From assembly GCF_000182925.2 (NCBI RefSeq), contig NC_026501.1, forward strand, positions 9,734,894-9,798,893: 64,000 bases of DNA, written 5' to 3'. Both the position numbers and the translations under genes were made by a program. Shown here piece by piece: positions 28,288 through 38,789 of this stretch (position 1 is its first letter; the number at the start of each line of letters is the position of its first letter). Origin of the DNA: Neurospora crassa OR74A. Lineage: Eukaryota > Ascomycota > Sordariomycetes > Sordariales > Sordariaceae. A model generated the notes under the pieces. That model ran no database searches. It saw only the letters and a program-made list of their open reading frames with translations, and had not been told where the DNA came from.

Positions 28288-29676
28288 TACATTGGTCATT
28301 GACGACGTTGGAAGGTGCATGTTGGTGACATGGGCTGGAATTGGGTATTTAAGGTGGTTTCTTCTTGTAGTTTTTAATTCATAGACTTTTTCTAATTGCC
28401 CAACTCCTCGCTCCATTCATGTTGGACGCTTCTGACCCATGAGCGCCATAGATTGGTTGCAGCGTCTTAACGCATCAGGGCAATGGAGACTCTGATGGAC
28501 CCCGGCTGCAAGATTGATGCCCATGAACCCAGAGTCATGTAGGTGATCCTAATAAAATCGGTGCTCCCAGCCTCGTGTTGAGAATGAAACATACAACGAA
28601 ACCAAAACCCTGGTTGACGAGTCAGTTCAGTAAACGCCATCAGATTTTGTAGCAGTGGGTGCCCTGGCTTACAAGCAAGGGGTAATAAGCCTGGGAATGA
28701 GACCAGGTCTCGCCCGTTGAATTGCTTCTATCCACTTCCAACCCGCGTGGACGAAGATGACCCTGGAAATAATCGGATCGGTGACGCCATTTTGTCCTAC
28801 CACGATTGGTGGGGGAGAGAACGATCTCAAAGATTTCCTGTCCAACTGGAAAGACATGAAGGAATAGTACACTCTCGCCATCAGGAGGATGTGGGGAGTG
28901 ACGATGAGGAGGAGCAAAGGGTCAGGTAGGTAATCCATGTCGTGGCTTCTTCGGTGCTGCTATGCCTAACCGGGAAGCAGAAGGATTGAAGCTGACACTG
29001 TCATTGTAAGGGAGCGACAGAATGGGGGATAACAGCTACTAGATATTTCTGGATGAACCTATTGCAAGCAATCAAGTGCATCAAGTTCATCTTGCGTCAA
29101 GCCTCTCTTGCGCCTTCCTCTGGCTGCGTCGGCACGCATCCTTTGCTTCGGGTCTCTTTGGCCTTGGGAAGCACGTGGCAAAGCATGAGAGTGCTTGGTA
29201 TCCGTTCATCATCAACACAGAATAATTTTACAGTACCACATCGAGAAATGGCGTGAGGAAGAGCCGACCTAGGACGCATTCCAACCATGTCAAGAACGAC
29301 GTTGTCACTTGTCACTCGCCTGTCAAAGGCAAGTACATGTGCAGAGTAGAGGAGGGCCATTCCTTCTACCAGGGTTAGGGTCTCCAAAAGCCGAACAGCC
29401 GGCGCCTAAATCCGACAAGGAGCGAACGCGCGGGGCTGCTCGAAGCTTCTCCTCCAGCACTGACCACTGTGCTGTGACGCACATTACCTAAAAACACAGG
29501 CACTGCCTCCAATGATGGAACGTCATCCATCGTTTGCCTTTCCTCGGCGCCGATATAGATCTGCATCGGTTCCGCTTCTAACCACCGAAACACCTACTCA
29601 CACAAGCGACGTCTACACATCGCACAACTCGATATCAACAGCCACGTTTCTTTAGCATCGAGTCGCACCCACGATC
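28288..29676. other. Intergenic region, no supported gene
   Basis: About 1.4 kb of normal-composition DNA lies between the DUF3433 stop and the GHITM-like start. Frames of 60-96 codons occur on both strands but overlap each other and show no domain. The last 100 bases are pyrimidine- and CA-rich and are probably the 5' UTR of the next gene. Confidence 0.5.
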
Positions 29677-30795
29677 ATGTCGTTTACGCTCACCATCCGC
29701 GCTGGGCCTGCGCGCCTGGCTTCGCGGATCCCCGAGCTCGCAAAGGCCTCGAGCGGTCCTGCCGCCGCCATCCGGGCCTTCCACAAGTCTGCGCCCAAGA
29801 CCACCAACTTCTTCACCTCGAGGACGACGACTCCCTCGCTCATCGCCCAGAAGCCCGCCGCCAACAGCCTCCTCGCTCGTCTCCAGGGCGCCCGCCGCGG
29901 TTACCAGTACCAGTCTCATACTCAGCCCCAGCCGGACAGTGGCCTGTTGATGCGCAAGCTCCTGTACGGCGGCGCCATGGTCGGCGGCACCTGGGTTACT
30001 CTGCAGTTCATGTTCAACCGGGAGACTCGCGCGGACGGCGGCATGCCCCCTTACGAGCGCTCCTACCTCAACAAGACCTTTATGCACACTGGACTCGGCA
30101 TTGGCATCATCGGTCTGACGGCCTACCAGATGCTCCAGACCGGCTTCACTTATCGTCTGATGGTTACCAACCCTTGGGTTGTCGCTATCGGTGGTCTCGC
30201 TCTTTCTTTCGGTTCCATGCTTGCCACTCGCGCTATTGATCCTGACAAGTACGTCTTTTGCGTTTCTGTGTGTCTGTGTTGTCGCATTCGCTAACCCGTT
30301 CTTCACAGCTACATCCCCAAGTATGCCTGCTGGGCCGTCTTCAACGCTACCCAGGCCGCCTTTGTCGCTCCCCTCCTCGCCATGGCCCCTCCCGCTCTCC
30401 TCGCTCGCGCCGGTCTCTACACCATCGCCATGATGGGCGCCATCTCGTTTGTCGGTGCCACCGCTAAGCAGGAGAAGTACCTCTACATTGGCGGTCCTCT
30501 TCTCGCCGGTGCTGCCATTGTCGCCGTTTCTGGCTTCGCTCCTCTGGTTCTCCCCGCCACTGCCGTCCGCACCCTTGCCTTCACCGAGAACCTCTGGCTC
30601 TATGGTGGTCTTGCTGTCTTCGGTGGCTTTACCCTCTATGATGTCCAGAGGGTTCTCTACCATGCTCGTCTTGCCCAGGCTGGCGTCATCAAGGAGGATC
30701 CCGTCAACGAGTCCATCTCGCTTGAGCTTGACTTCCTCAACATCTTTGTTCGCATGGTGCAGATTCTCATGATGCAGCAGAACCGCAGGAAGTAA
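29677..30795 (+). CDS. Mitochondrial GHITM/Bax-inhibitor-1-like transmembrane protein
   Basis: There are two exons, 29677-30248 and 30309-30795, giving 352 residues. The 60-base intron has donor GTACGT, a CGCTAACC branch and a CACAG acceptor, and rebuilds an Asn codon in ...AIDPDN-YIPKYACW. The first 60-70 residues are rich in Arg, Ser and Ala and low in acid, and carry an RAFHKSA-like matrix-processing context, so mitochondrial import is expected. At least six or seven hydrophobic segments follow, for example GLGIGIIGLTAYQML and YLYIGGPLLAGAAIVAVSG. The C-terminal NESISLELDFLNIFVRMVQIL is typical of the family. GHITM/MICS1 proteins lie in the inner mitochondrial membrane and affect cristae and cytochrome c retention in animals; the fungal role is less clear. 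The gene faces the MsrA gene convergently, 455 bases away. Confidence 0.88.
30249..30308 (+). other. Intron of the GHITM-like gene
   Basis: This 60-base intron has GTACGT donor, CTAAC branch 13 bases before the end, and CAG acceptor. It is phase 2 and contains the stop that would otherwise end the first exon frame. Confidence 0.9.
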
Positions 30796-31250
30796 GCGGT
30801 GTTTCTAGGATGAGTCGAACCAAGAAAGCGTTGAACAAGATACCAGATCGTTTGCCTTTGAAGTTTTTGTCAGCACTTTGCTCAGTGTCGGTTGTTGACG
30901 GAGTCACGCAAGAAGGAGCTGTTGGTCCGATTCGGTTCAGGCAGTTGTTTGTATTCTACTTGTAAATTTAGATAGATATCCCAAGATAACTCCGAAAAAA
31001 AAAACGGCAAAACCCAACATCTTTCTGCCGTCCCAAACGCCGCCTGATGCAATGTTGTCGCTAGTATGTTAAATCCGCCCATGCCGTGTATGTTGTCCGG
31101 GATCCCGCTGTGTTGAATTACCATCCCATCATGTCTCGTCCGGATCCTGCCCGAATGTCATCCCCAGGTTGTGCTGGGCGCACTCTTGCTACGCCCAGGA
31201 CTCAGTTTGGTGCGCGCTCGGGGCGGCACAGTTGGTCAAACACCAAGAGC
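30796..31250. other. Convergent 3' intergenic region
   Basis: About 455 bases separate the stops of the GHITM-like gene and MsrA. It holds their 3' UTRs and presumably polyadenylation signals, with an A-run at about 30,994-31,003. No gene is seen. Confidence 0.6.
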
Positions 31251-31968
31251 CTACTTGAGCTCAGGGAACTTGCGCAAGAAGTGACTGGGGCACTCGTACC
31301 CATCGGGGTTGTTCACCAAGTACAGCTGGTGGTACTGCTCGGCGTCCCACCACTCCTTGGCGGGGAGGATCTCAGTAACGATCTTACCACCCCACCACTG
31401 TTCGTTGGCTTTCTTGGTGATCTCCTCGGCAACCTTCTTCTGTTCATCGTTGTGATAGAAAATGCCGCTGCGATACTGCGCGCCACGATCGGGCCCCTGC
31501 TGGTTGTGCGTCGTGGGGTCGTGCATCTTGTAGAAGAACTCGAGAATTTGGGTGTAGGAGAGACGGGTGGGATCGTAGATCAGGAGGGTAGCTTCGGCGT
31601 CTTTGGTCTTGTCAGCGACACAGTCGAGTGAACAAGCTTGAAGCGAGGGGGACCGCATCCCCAAAAGGGGCGGCAGAAGGCGTCGCCAGAGAGGTAAAAG
31701 ACTTACGGCCAGTGTTGCCAGAGCAAACCTGCTTGTAGGAGGGGTTGGAGGCGTCTCCGCCAATGTAGCCAACACGCGCATCGTAAAGACCCTTGTCGGC
31801 AAAGTGCTTGCGGTAGAGGTGCTCAACGCCCCAGAAGCAGCCGGCGGCGACGGTGGCCTTCTCGGCGCCCTCAGGGACGGTGACGGGGCTGGAAGGGAAG
31901 GCGGTAGTGGACATTTTGGAGGTCTGGGTGTTGAGGGAACGGAAGATGCGACCGAGGAGCGAAGACAT
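31251..31968 (-). CDS. msrA: Peptide methionine-S-sulfoxide reductase A
   Basis: There are two exons on the minus strand, 31968-31707 and 31600-31251, giving 203 residues. The 106-base intron (31601-31706) has donor GTAAGT and acceptor CCAAAG; splicing rebuilds the family motif CSGNTG-HAEA exactly, which fixes the acceptor. The catalytic motif GCFWG lies at residues 43-47 with nucleophile Cys44. GPDRGAQYRSGIF and a C-terminal GYECPSH follow, the latter holding a probable resolving Cys. The enzyme reduces methionine-S-sulfoxide in proteins using thioredoxin. The N-terminus MSSLLGRIFRSLNTQTSK is basic and could target mitochondria, while Met19 would give a cytosolic form. The upstream region is shared divergently with the rhamnosidase gene. 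Confidence 0.95.
31601..31706 (-). other. Intron of msrA
   Basis: This 106-base intron has GTAAGT donor (31706-31701 on the minus strand), a CTGAC branch candidate and AAAG acceptor. It is supported by the restored TGHAEA motif. An upstream ACAAG site is out of phase. Confidence 0.85.
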
Positions 31969-33029
31969 GCGTTACGTTGTTCGGAATGGGACTTGGCGAA
32001 GCTGATGGATGGAGGTCGGGGGCTTTATGAAGCTGCGTAGGGCTGAGTAATATGAAAGTGGACCAAGGTGGATGACGAAAGGTGAAATGGAGATGGCGTT
32101 GTTTGCAAATTTTGAATGCGCTCTTTTTGGCCATGTTACGTCGGTTCACCGCGGCAGAGGGTGCCTCCACAAGTCCCCGACCGACGGGCAGTGGAGCGAC
32201 ATCCAGCCCGCCCGCACCGAGCCCCAGCTGCCCTGGGCTCCCGCCACGACGGATCTAGGCCGACCCGCACACACAAGATACCCGACCACCCGGACGACCC
32301 GGACGACCTGACCAGACCACGACCCGCCCGAAGAGACGCTGCAGAAAGCTGTAGAGGTATGTACCGTGTCAGAACATCTGGATGGCGGCTACGCAGTATG
32401 GTGCCGAGCAGGATACCTCTACCCAACGGAAGGCATCCCGCATTGAGGCTGAGAATGGTTCTATAGCGGGGCCGCCTGCATCCGTTTCCTGTGTCAGCAT
32501 CATTGAAGGCTGTGGGATGCCCAGCGTCCCATCTTGGTCATGCAGCCCCCTACGTCCTCCCCTTACTCAAGCCAGAAACCTACCTCGAATTCACCATCTA
32601 CCTACCTCTAGGGAAAAGCCTGCACTGCTGCCACACATATCTTTCCATGCTCCCCCCCCAAGTGGCTGGCAGTGTCCGGGTTTCCAGCAGCCTGTGGCGT
32701 TGCTGCCCTGGGGTCGTTAGGTAGGGGGGTCATCATTACGAAATTGAGCCAATCAGCTAACACCATTTACCCAAATTTACCTCTAGGTACTGAAAACTAC
32801 CTATTTCACCTCCTTTGACCTCCGTGGAAATGCCAACCAGTATCGCGAGATTTTACGGGACATCTACGCAGCCACCTCTGGCCCTCAAGAAACGCCGGCT
32901 GGTATCGCGAATCATGAGACCTACCATTCACGCATATCCCGTACAACTCGCCAAATCCACGCAATTACTGAAATCATTTACAGGGAGCCTTTACTGGTGA
33001 AACGAACGGGCCCTGATGGGTAACAAGAA

Positions 33030-33052
33030 TACGCGTATAGCGTATACGCGTA
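33030..33052. repeat. 9-bp inverted repeat with two ACGCGT sites
   Basis: Arms TACGCGTAT (33030-33038) and ATACGCGTA (33044-33052) flank a 5-base loop, AGCGT. Each arm contains ACGCGT, the core bound by MBF/Swi6-type factors in yeasts. Whether it acts as an operator here is unknown. Confidence 0.6.
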
Positions 33053-33280
33053 CAACATATTCTAGTTGCGGTACGTCCTCCACATCCAATTGTAGATCTA
33101 CTATGTACCTAGAGATACTCACCATCCTTGGACTTGGACTTGAGAGTTAACCTGGTGCTGGTCATTTACTGTGAACTTGAGTTCCCCCCTCCGTCAACTG
33201 GGCGGGCAATTCAATGTTTTCAGTCTCAGAAGGATTGCGTGCACTGCCAGACGTCTATGTACCTCTACATGGCGTTGACT

Positions 33281-33410
33281 TATAAAATCTGTTGTCCTCG
33301 TCATCTCCTGTCCTATTCTTCATCTTGTTCTTCATTTTTCATCCACTAACCCATCATTTTAACCTCTTTCATTCCTGTCCTTCCCAACCTACCTACCTAG
33401 GTCACTCGCT
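33281..33410 (+). promoter_or_regulatory. Core promoter of the GH78 rhamnosidase gene
   Basis: A TATAAAA box lies at 33281-33287, about 144 bases before the ATG. A strongly CT-rich tract (about 33,289-33,395) follows, of the kind seen around fungal transcription starts. The location fits the gene immediately downstream. Confidence 0.55.
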
Positions 33411-33430
33411 TTACCAGACATTGAGCAGGC

Positions 33431-35977
33431 ATGTTACGGCCGACTTCTTGGCTGAGCCTAGGGCTCTACCTGGCGTCCCTAACTCAGGCTCGAACCAGCA
33501 TTCTTGGGCGCCAGACGGAAACAGCACCGGAAAATGATACGCCTGCCCAACTGATCACCGGCTCGGACGGAGTTGTTCGCTTGGACTCGACCTCTGGTTC
33601 TCCTGCGATCGTAACACTGGATTACAATCGTAGTGTAGAAGGCATTCCGACTTTCGAGGTGCTAGCAGCCGATGGGGACACATCCGTTTTCGAGATCACC
33701 TATGGAGAAAGCTATGGTGCCCTGAGTAATTACATGGTCAGTCGATTTCTAGACACCCTTATGTCGATATCTCCTCTCCCTTCAAGTCCTAATATTTGGC
33801 CACAATTCTTGTAGTCGGACGGACCTCTTCCGCTCGCTGCAGCCATGGATACCTATCGTGTAAATCGATACAGTATCGCAGAGCCAGGTACCAAATCGAA
33901 CCGTCTCGTGCAGGGCGCTTTTCGCTTCCAGAGACTCAACTTGTCTTCTCCTGGAGTCCTGACGCTCAGAAATGTCGGCGTGCGTCCTACCACCGACAAC
34001 ACTGCCGTTACGCAATTGCCCGGATCCTTCCATTCCGACCACCTCAAACTCAATGCCATATGGGAGACTGGAGCCCGTACCGTCCAGATGACCGAAATAG
34101 AGAAAGACAGTACCCCGGACTTTTGGGAGGTGACTTCAGAGGGGGCCTCAGTAGGCAGCCTTGCGCCACAGGTGCTGGGGAGTGCGGCGGCCGCCCAGCT
34201 CCTGTATTACAATGTCGAATTCAAGGTCAAGCCTGTCATCGGTGGTTTTGGCTTCACGGTGCTGTCGGATACGTTGAACTCCGGTATCTACATCTCATGT
34301 GATGTCGCCAACGGTCTCATCAGCGCGCACAAAGGTTCCACCACGTTTGACGAGAAGCTGGCCGAATCGGCACTCCCGTCAAATCTCACGGGTGGCCTTG
34401 GAGCATGGCATACCGTTCATGCCGTCGTGGCCGTAACAGACATCACCGTGTCTATTGATGGCATCCCTGCAATGAAACTCTCACAGACGGCGCGGTTTTT
34501 TGGGTCTTTTGGCCTCGGCGCCTCATTCGGCCACCAAGCCATCTTTCGGGATCTCTTCGTATCGACTCCCACCGGAGACAAGTTTTACGCTAACTCACTC
34601 ACCGACAAGAGTTTTCTGCCCGATTTCTTTATGGGAACCAATCCGGTAGCTGTGGTGGTCGATGGTTCCCGGCGTGATCGTATCGCCTACGCCGGCGACC
34701 TCGATATCGCCGCCAGATCTGCCCTCACCAGCACTCACAACCTCGGGTCCATCCTCGGGTCCTTGGACCTCCTGGGTTCCTACCAAGCAACCCCTGGCTT
34801 CTTTATCCCGAATGCCAAAATCCAACAGGAGCCCTTGGCTAACGGCCTGGATGTGAACATCACAGGCTTAATCGGGTACTCATTCAACTTGGTGACGGCA
34901 GTAGCCGCTGTGTTTATGCACACTGGTGATGTCAGATTTGCTACGACTTGGGCCCCCAAAGTGCAGAAGCTACTAGAGTGGGCAGACTCGCAGACGCTCG
35001 ACAACGGCCTCTTCAACATCTCAGACGCTTCTCTTGGTGGCGATTGGAACTACTACGATCCGACGCAGTCTGGCGTCGTCACTAAGTTCAATGTCCTGTA
35101 CGCCTATGCCCTGCAGGAAACCGTGCAGATCTTGGCGGCTGGCGGCATTGAGCCCACAGTCTATCAGGATCGTCTGGAGAAGATTCGCGAGGCCATTGAC
35201 ACAGCGCTATGGAGCGACGAATTGAAGGCCTACTACGTTTCGGAAGCGATCCCGACTGGATTTGCCCAAGACTCCAACGCTCTAGCCATTCTAGCCGGCG
35301 TCAACAGGAATCCCACTCACTCTACCGAGACCATTCTCTCTACGCTGTCCAAAGATCTCATGTCGCCTGTCGGACCGCATGCTTTCTCTAGCAGCGTAAT
35401 CAAGGCCGGGTTCCAACCCTACATTAGCCCGTATGCGTCTTCCTACCATTTGCGGGCTGCCCTGGCTTCCAACGCAAGCGAAGCCGCTCTTGAGCTGCTT
35501 AACAATCTCTGGGCTCCTATAGCCGATCCGGCCCACGAAAACTATACCGGAACCTTCTGGGAGACGTTGGACGCCGAGGGAAGGCCGGGTCTCGGGCTCA
35601 GCACCAGTTTGTGCCACGGCTGGGCGACCGGCCCCACCGCCGAGCTGACACAGTATGTCTTAGGCATCCGACCAACGCAGCCGGGCTGGAAGGAATTCGC
35701 GGTCGCTCCCCTTACCTTAGGACTACAGTCCGCCAACGGAACGATGCCGACCTTGCTAGGAACCTTTAGAGTTGCGTGGAACTTTAGCTGCTCTGGGTTG
35801 CTGAGTATGGAGATCGATGCGCCTATCGGAAGCTCGGGAACGGTGTCTTTGCCGACACCTCTACGGACCCCGGTGGAACAATCTACTTTCATGATTAACG
35901 GCCAGGCTGTCAATGGCAAGACGTTCACTGTGATGGGAGGAACAAGGTTTGTTTTGAAGCAGAACCGCAAGCTGTAA
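33431..35977 (+). CDS. Secreted GH78 alpha-L-rhamnosidase
   Basis: There are two exons, 33431-33736 and 33815-35977, giving 822 residues. The 78-base intron (GTCAGT donor, CTAAT branch, GTAG acceptor) is phase 0. A signal peptide (MLRPTSWLSLGLYLASLTQA) shows secretion. An N-terminal beta-rich part includes a laminin-G/concanavalin-like stretch at roughly residues 230-345. The (alpha/alpha)6 catalytic domain contains the GH78 motif D-G-S-R-R-D-R (residues 385-391) and the TFWET-x-D segment with probable catalytic Glu685. The SLCHGWATGPT segment follows with His703, then a C-terminal beta domain. Family members release terminal L-rhamnose from plant flavonoid glycosides, pectic side chains or saponins; this substrate cannot be read from sequence. 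Several Asn-x-Ser/Thr sites suggest glycosylation. Its 3' end faces the tyrosinase gene 163 bases away. Confidence 0.9.
33737..33814 (+). other. Intron of the rhamnosidase gene
   Basis: This 78-base intron has GTCAGT donor, TCCTAAT branch and TTGTAG acceptor. It is phase 0 and joins ...LSNYM to SDGPLPL. Confidence 0.9.
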
Positions 35978-36140
35978 GCCTTAAAATTCATGGACTGAGA
36001 AGATCGGACCTTTGTTTTACGTTGCTATATACGAGTGAAACGGACACAGCGTTTCCAAATTTGGAACCGAGGGCTAGCTTCTCGTATGTAGCTCACACCT
36101 TCGCACCTTTCTATACCTTACTTTCCAAACAGCTGTTTTC

Positions 36141-37225
36141 CTAGTAACTGTAGCAAAGTTTGGAGGTCTGCGTCTTCATAACCTCCGAGACCTTAATGTC
36201 CGGGATCAGGTTGAGGTACGGCATAACATCATCCAGGGTAGCTTCGCCGGGGCTTTTGAGGTTCTGAGTCTTAGGGCCGCCGAAGTCGGTAGTACGGGTT
36301 TCAGGCCTCTCCATCTGCCACAGAGTCCACAGGCGGTCGATTTGGGCGTGGTGGAGGAAGAAAATGGGATCTATCAGATCGTGGCTGTCAGCTTGTGTTC
36401 ACTTTTGAGTTGGAAACTGGCCTTATAAGTAAGGTAACAACGTACCGTTGGGGGAGGTGGCAGGCGACATGTCACCACCCACGGCCGAGTGGATCGCGCC
36501 GTGTGGGCCACCCTCCAGGTGGTAGCGGAAGTCCTTATAGTTGTCCTGGGCGGCGACTTTGTCGACGGCTTCTTTGTTATAAGAGCTAGCCAGCATGTCG
36601 CCAGGGAACGCGATGCCACTGTTCCAGTTGCGGGTGAGGCAATGAGGCTCGTAGCCTTTCATGGTATAGGCGACCTGGAACCCCTTAAGCGGGCCGTCGA
36701 CAAGACACTTCTTGCTATCGTCCATGACATCAATAGCGGGATCACCGTTGCCGCCGAAGCCGGTTATAGGGTCCCAAACAGGCGCCTTAGTCGGGTCGCT
36801 TGCGTCCAGCGTCCAATCCCAATATGCCATAGGACCAGTGTATCCACAGTCTCGGAGAGAGTCTTCGTAAACCTGAACAAAGAGGCGGTGCCAAGGAAGG
36901 AACAGAGCAACTGAGTGGACTGCGATTTCTAGAAGTTAGATAGAATGTAACGATAAGGACAAGTGAATGACCGGATGAACGTACTAGTCTTGTCTAGGTG
37001 AGTGTGGACGTAGGGGAAATCGTCGTAGCGTGTGGTGTTAAGTCCGATGCCCGAGGGTTTGGTCTTGAGGCACAGGACAGCGTTAATATACTGCTTCTGG
37101 ACATCGGCGCCTAGGTTTCGCCATTCCACACGCTTAGCAGGATTGGCGCAACCATTGTCGGCCTGGCGGGGGATGGTCGCGGCAGCACCGAGGCTGGCGG
37201 AAAGAAAGAGACCGGAGAGGCGCAT
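36141..37225 (-). CDS. Secreted short tyrosinase / catechol oxidase
   Basis: There are three exons on the minus strand, 37225-36985, 36928-36446 and 36370-36141, giving 317 residues; all phases agree. The chosen ATG starts a signal peptide (MRLSGLFLSASLGAAA); an upstream in-frame TTG is not used. CuA ligands are in VHTH (His74/His76), VHSVALFLPWHR (His85 and His94) and the PWHR signature. CuB ligands are in GGPHGAIH (His223, His227) and FFLHHAQIDRLW (His248/249). A MAYWDWTLD motif lies between. Length and lack of a C-terminal lid domain resemble short fungal secreted polyphenol oxidases of the AoCO4 type. It would oxidise phenols or catechols to quinones; whether it hydroxylates monophenols cannot be told. 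It is convergent with the rhamnosidase. Confidence 0.93.
36371..36445 (-). other. Intron 2 of the tyrosinase gene
   Basis: This 75-base intron has GTACGT donor, GCTGAC branch and GATAG acceptor. It restores ...SPND-PIFFLHH across the CuB site. Confidence 0.9.
36929..36984 (-). other. Intron 1 of the tyrosinase gene
   Basis: This 56-base intron has GTACGT donor, ATCTAAC branch and TTCTAG acceptor. It restores HLDKTK-IAVHSVALFLPWHR across the CuA site. Confidence 0.9.
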
Positions 37226-37335
37226 GATTGAACGGATCGGCAATGGTTCGAAAAGAAGAGACTCTTGGGGTTTGGGTTATTGAGAGGAGAAGTTCGTCCA
37301 TACCTGGTAGAGGTAGTAACGGAACATGGCAGCAA

Positions 37336-37341
37336 CTTATA
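37336..37341 (-). promoter_or_regulatory. TATAAG box upstream of tyrosinase
   Basis: TATAAG lies on the minus strand about 110 bases before the tyrosinase ATG, a reasonable distance for a fungal core promoter. It is a single short motif, so this is tentative. Confidence 0.35.
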
Positions 37342-38109
37342 CTTGTTTGTTCCGACCGACTGGTACATTGTTGAGTCCAACTTGCTTACTCCATATCTGA
37401 GGCATTACCACCCTACCCCTTGGTCTTCATATGTTTACGAGGTTATACGAGGGTGAGTCTCCAATCCATTAATGCCAAGGTGAGCGAAGAGGCTGATACG
37501 AGGTACCTAGTAGGTAGGCGGTGTATCAAGTAGGTACCCTAGCTTTGTTTTAGACCTTGTCGCCTACGGAGGTTTATGCTACAACGGTACCTCTACCTAT
37601 AATACGCATAAGCGAAGTGTAACGGGACAGCACGGTTAACACAGGTGCTGGTCGTATAGCTTGATTAAAGTTTTATAAAGGAGGAAAAGTCTATCTAAGT
37701 GGGTAGCTCACCTCACCCATGCCCTCGACCTCGGACCTCAATCGGAGCGCCAAGACTACAACAAGGGTGCTACCGAAGCGGGAGACCTTGAGTTGCAACA
37801 AGCGTTCCACAGCGGGAGTATAGGGGGAGCATCTAGCCTAGTAAAGGGGCTCCTAGGCTACCGTAGTAGGAAAATCTGTTTCCAAACATACGTTGTAGTT
37901 GTTGGACAATACCATAGCGGGAAAATCACCAGGGCATCTTGCCTTATTGGGGGGGCTCAATACTAACAATTATGACCAGCCTTGTTATGAAATCCAGCAC
38001 TGTTGGTTTGACTAGCCTTGTTGCTCAACGGGAGCCTCTGATTGGTCGAAATTTGATATCAGATTTGACCGCTATAGCAATATACTAGAAGTCCAAATTC
38101 TAACAATCA
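37342..38109. other. Right edge of gene island grading into RIP-decayed DNA
   Basis: Base use is normal to about 37,660 and then becomes gradually AT-rich, a softer boundary than at 23,600. It contains a cluster of TAGGTA/TACCTA words at about 37,500-37,600 and the left copy of the MPSTS sequence. No other gene is supported. Confidence 0.5.
37719..37823 (+). pseudogene. Left copy of a repeated peptide start (MPSTSDLNRSAK...)
   Basis: A 34-codon plus-strand frame starts MPSTSDLNRSAK and ends at a TAG. Its first 37 or so bases are nearly identical to 50398-50435, where a longer frame begins MPSTSALNRSAK. The frame after codon 12 differs, so this is probably a truncated or damaged copy of that gene start. 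The product is unrecognised. Confidence 0.4.
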
Positions 38110-38275
38110 CTTACAGCGAACCCGATTCAATATACGGACCGTTTTAAGGAAGCCCTTAACTATAATTACCAATATCAATAATTTAGTAATCGCTTATAGT
38201 AATTAAATCAAAACGTACGGACCGTCTTAAAAACGTCCCTAATTATAACCGCCAATATCAATACATTATAGCGAC
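38110..38275. repeat. Two tandem 83-bp direct repeats
   Basis: The units at about 38110-38192 and 38193-38275 share ACGGACCGT, AATTACC/AACCGCC-AATATCAAT and flanking words in register. Differences are mostly transitions, consistent with RIP. They lie at the left edge of the KDZ-containing block and could be transposon terminal or subterminal repeats. Confidence 0.55.
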
Positions 38276-38789
38276 TAAATTATAGCGTATAAACTACAAA
38301 TACAATCAAGCATACTTATTAATTAATTTTAATACTAAGTATACTATACTAATTTATTAAGTCCTACCTAGCGTATTAACCGCAAATAAACCAATCCGAT
38401 ATTGCACAATTGAATTCAAACTATTACAAAATTACAATAATAGCAGAATATATTCGTACAACGTAATACTAAAATAGATATAGTACTCAAGGCAATACAA
38501 TAAAATAATATTAGAAATACAACGAAGAAAGGAAAAGTTGAACAATCTGTTCTTTTTATTCGTACTATAATAGAAGTAAACGGGATATTAGGATTAAAAG
38601 TTTCTTCTTATATTACGTATAGCAATATAAAATATATATAGAAGCCCTAGTAAATCTCTATAGCTAGTAAGAGTAATTATAATAATAATAAAAATAAATG
38701 TAATGCTTATAAGTAATAAATATTCTACCGGGTAGGGAGATGCAACTTAGAAGTAATTAGCACAGTAATATACAATACGTTCTTAATAG
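38276..38789. other. AT-rich RIP-decayed stretch, unassigned
   Basis: This follows the tandem repeats and precedes the C-terminal end of the minus-strand unknown frame. No motif was recognised. The minus frame remains fairly open here, so part may belong to that gene. Confidence 0.4.

Larger units (their letters stand above)
31969..33430. other. Divergent intergenic region between msrA and rhamnosidase
   Basis: About 1.46 kb without a supported gene serves as promoter space for two divergent genes. It contains repeated TAGGTA/TACCTA words (about 32,579-32,610, 32,717, 32,785, 33,103, 33,390-33,402), an inverted repeat at 33030-33052, and the core promoter of the rhamnosidase. Frames such as 32136-32426 (minus) and 32382-32720 (plus) have no recognisable content. 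Confidence 0.6.

Noticed and set aside
29635-30663. 342-codon open frame on the minus strand
   Set aside because: It lies antisense over the GHITM-like gene, has Gly/Glu/Asp-rich low-complexity content produced by codon bias of the sense strand, and shows no domain.
31601-31706. Premature stop in msrA
   Set aside because: The stop lies in an intron; splicing restores the conserved TGHAEA motif.
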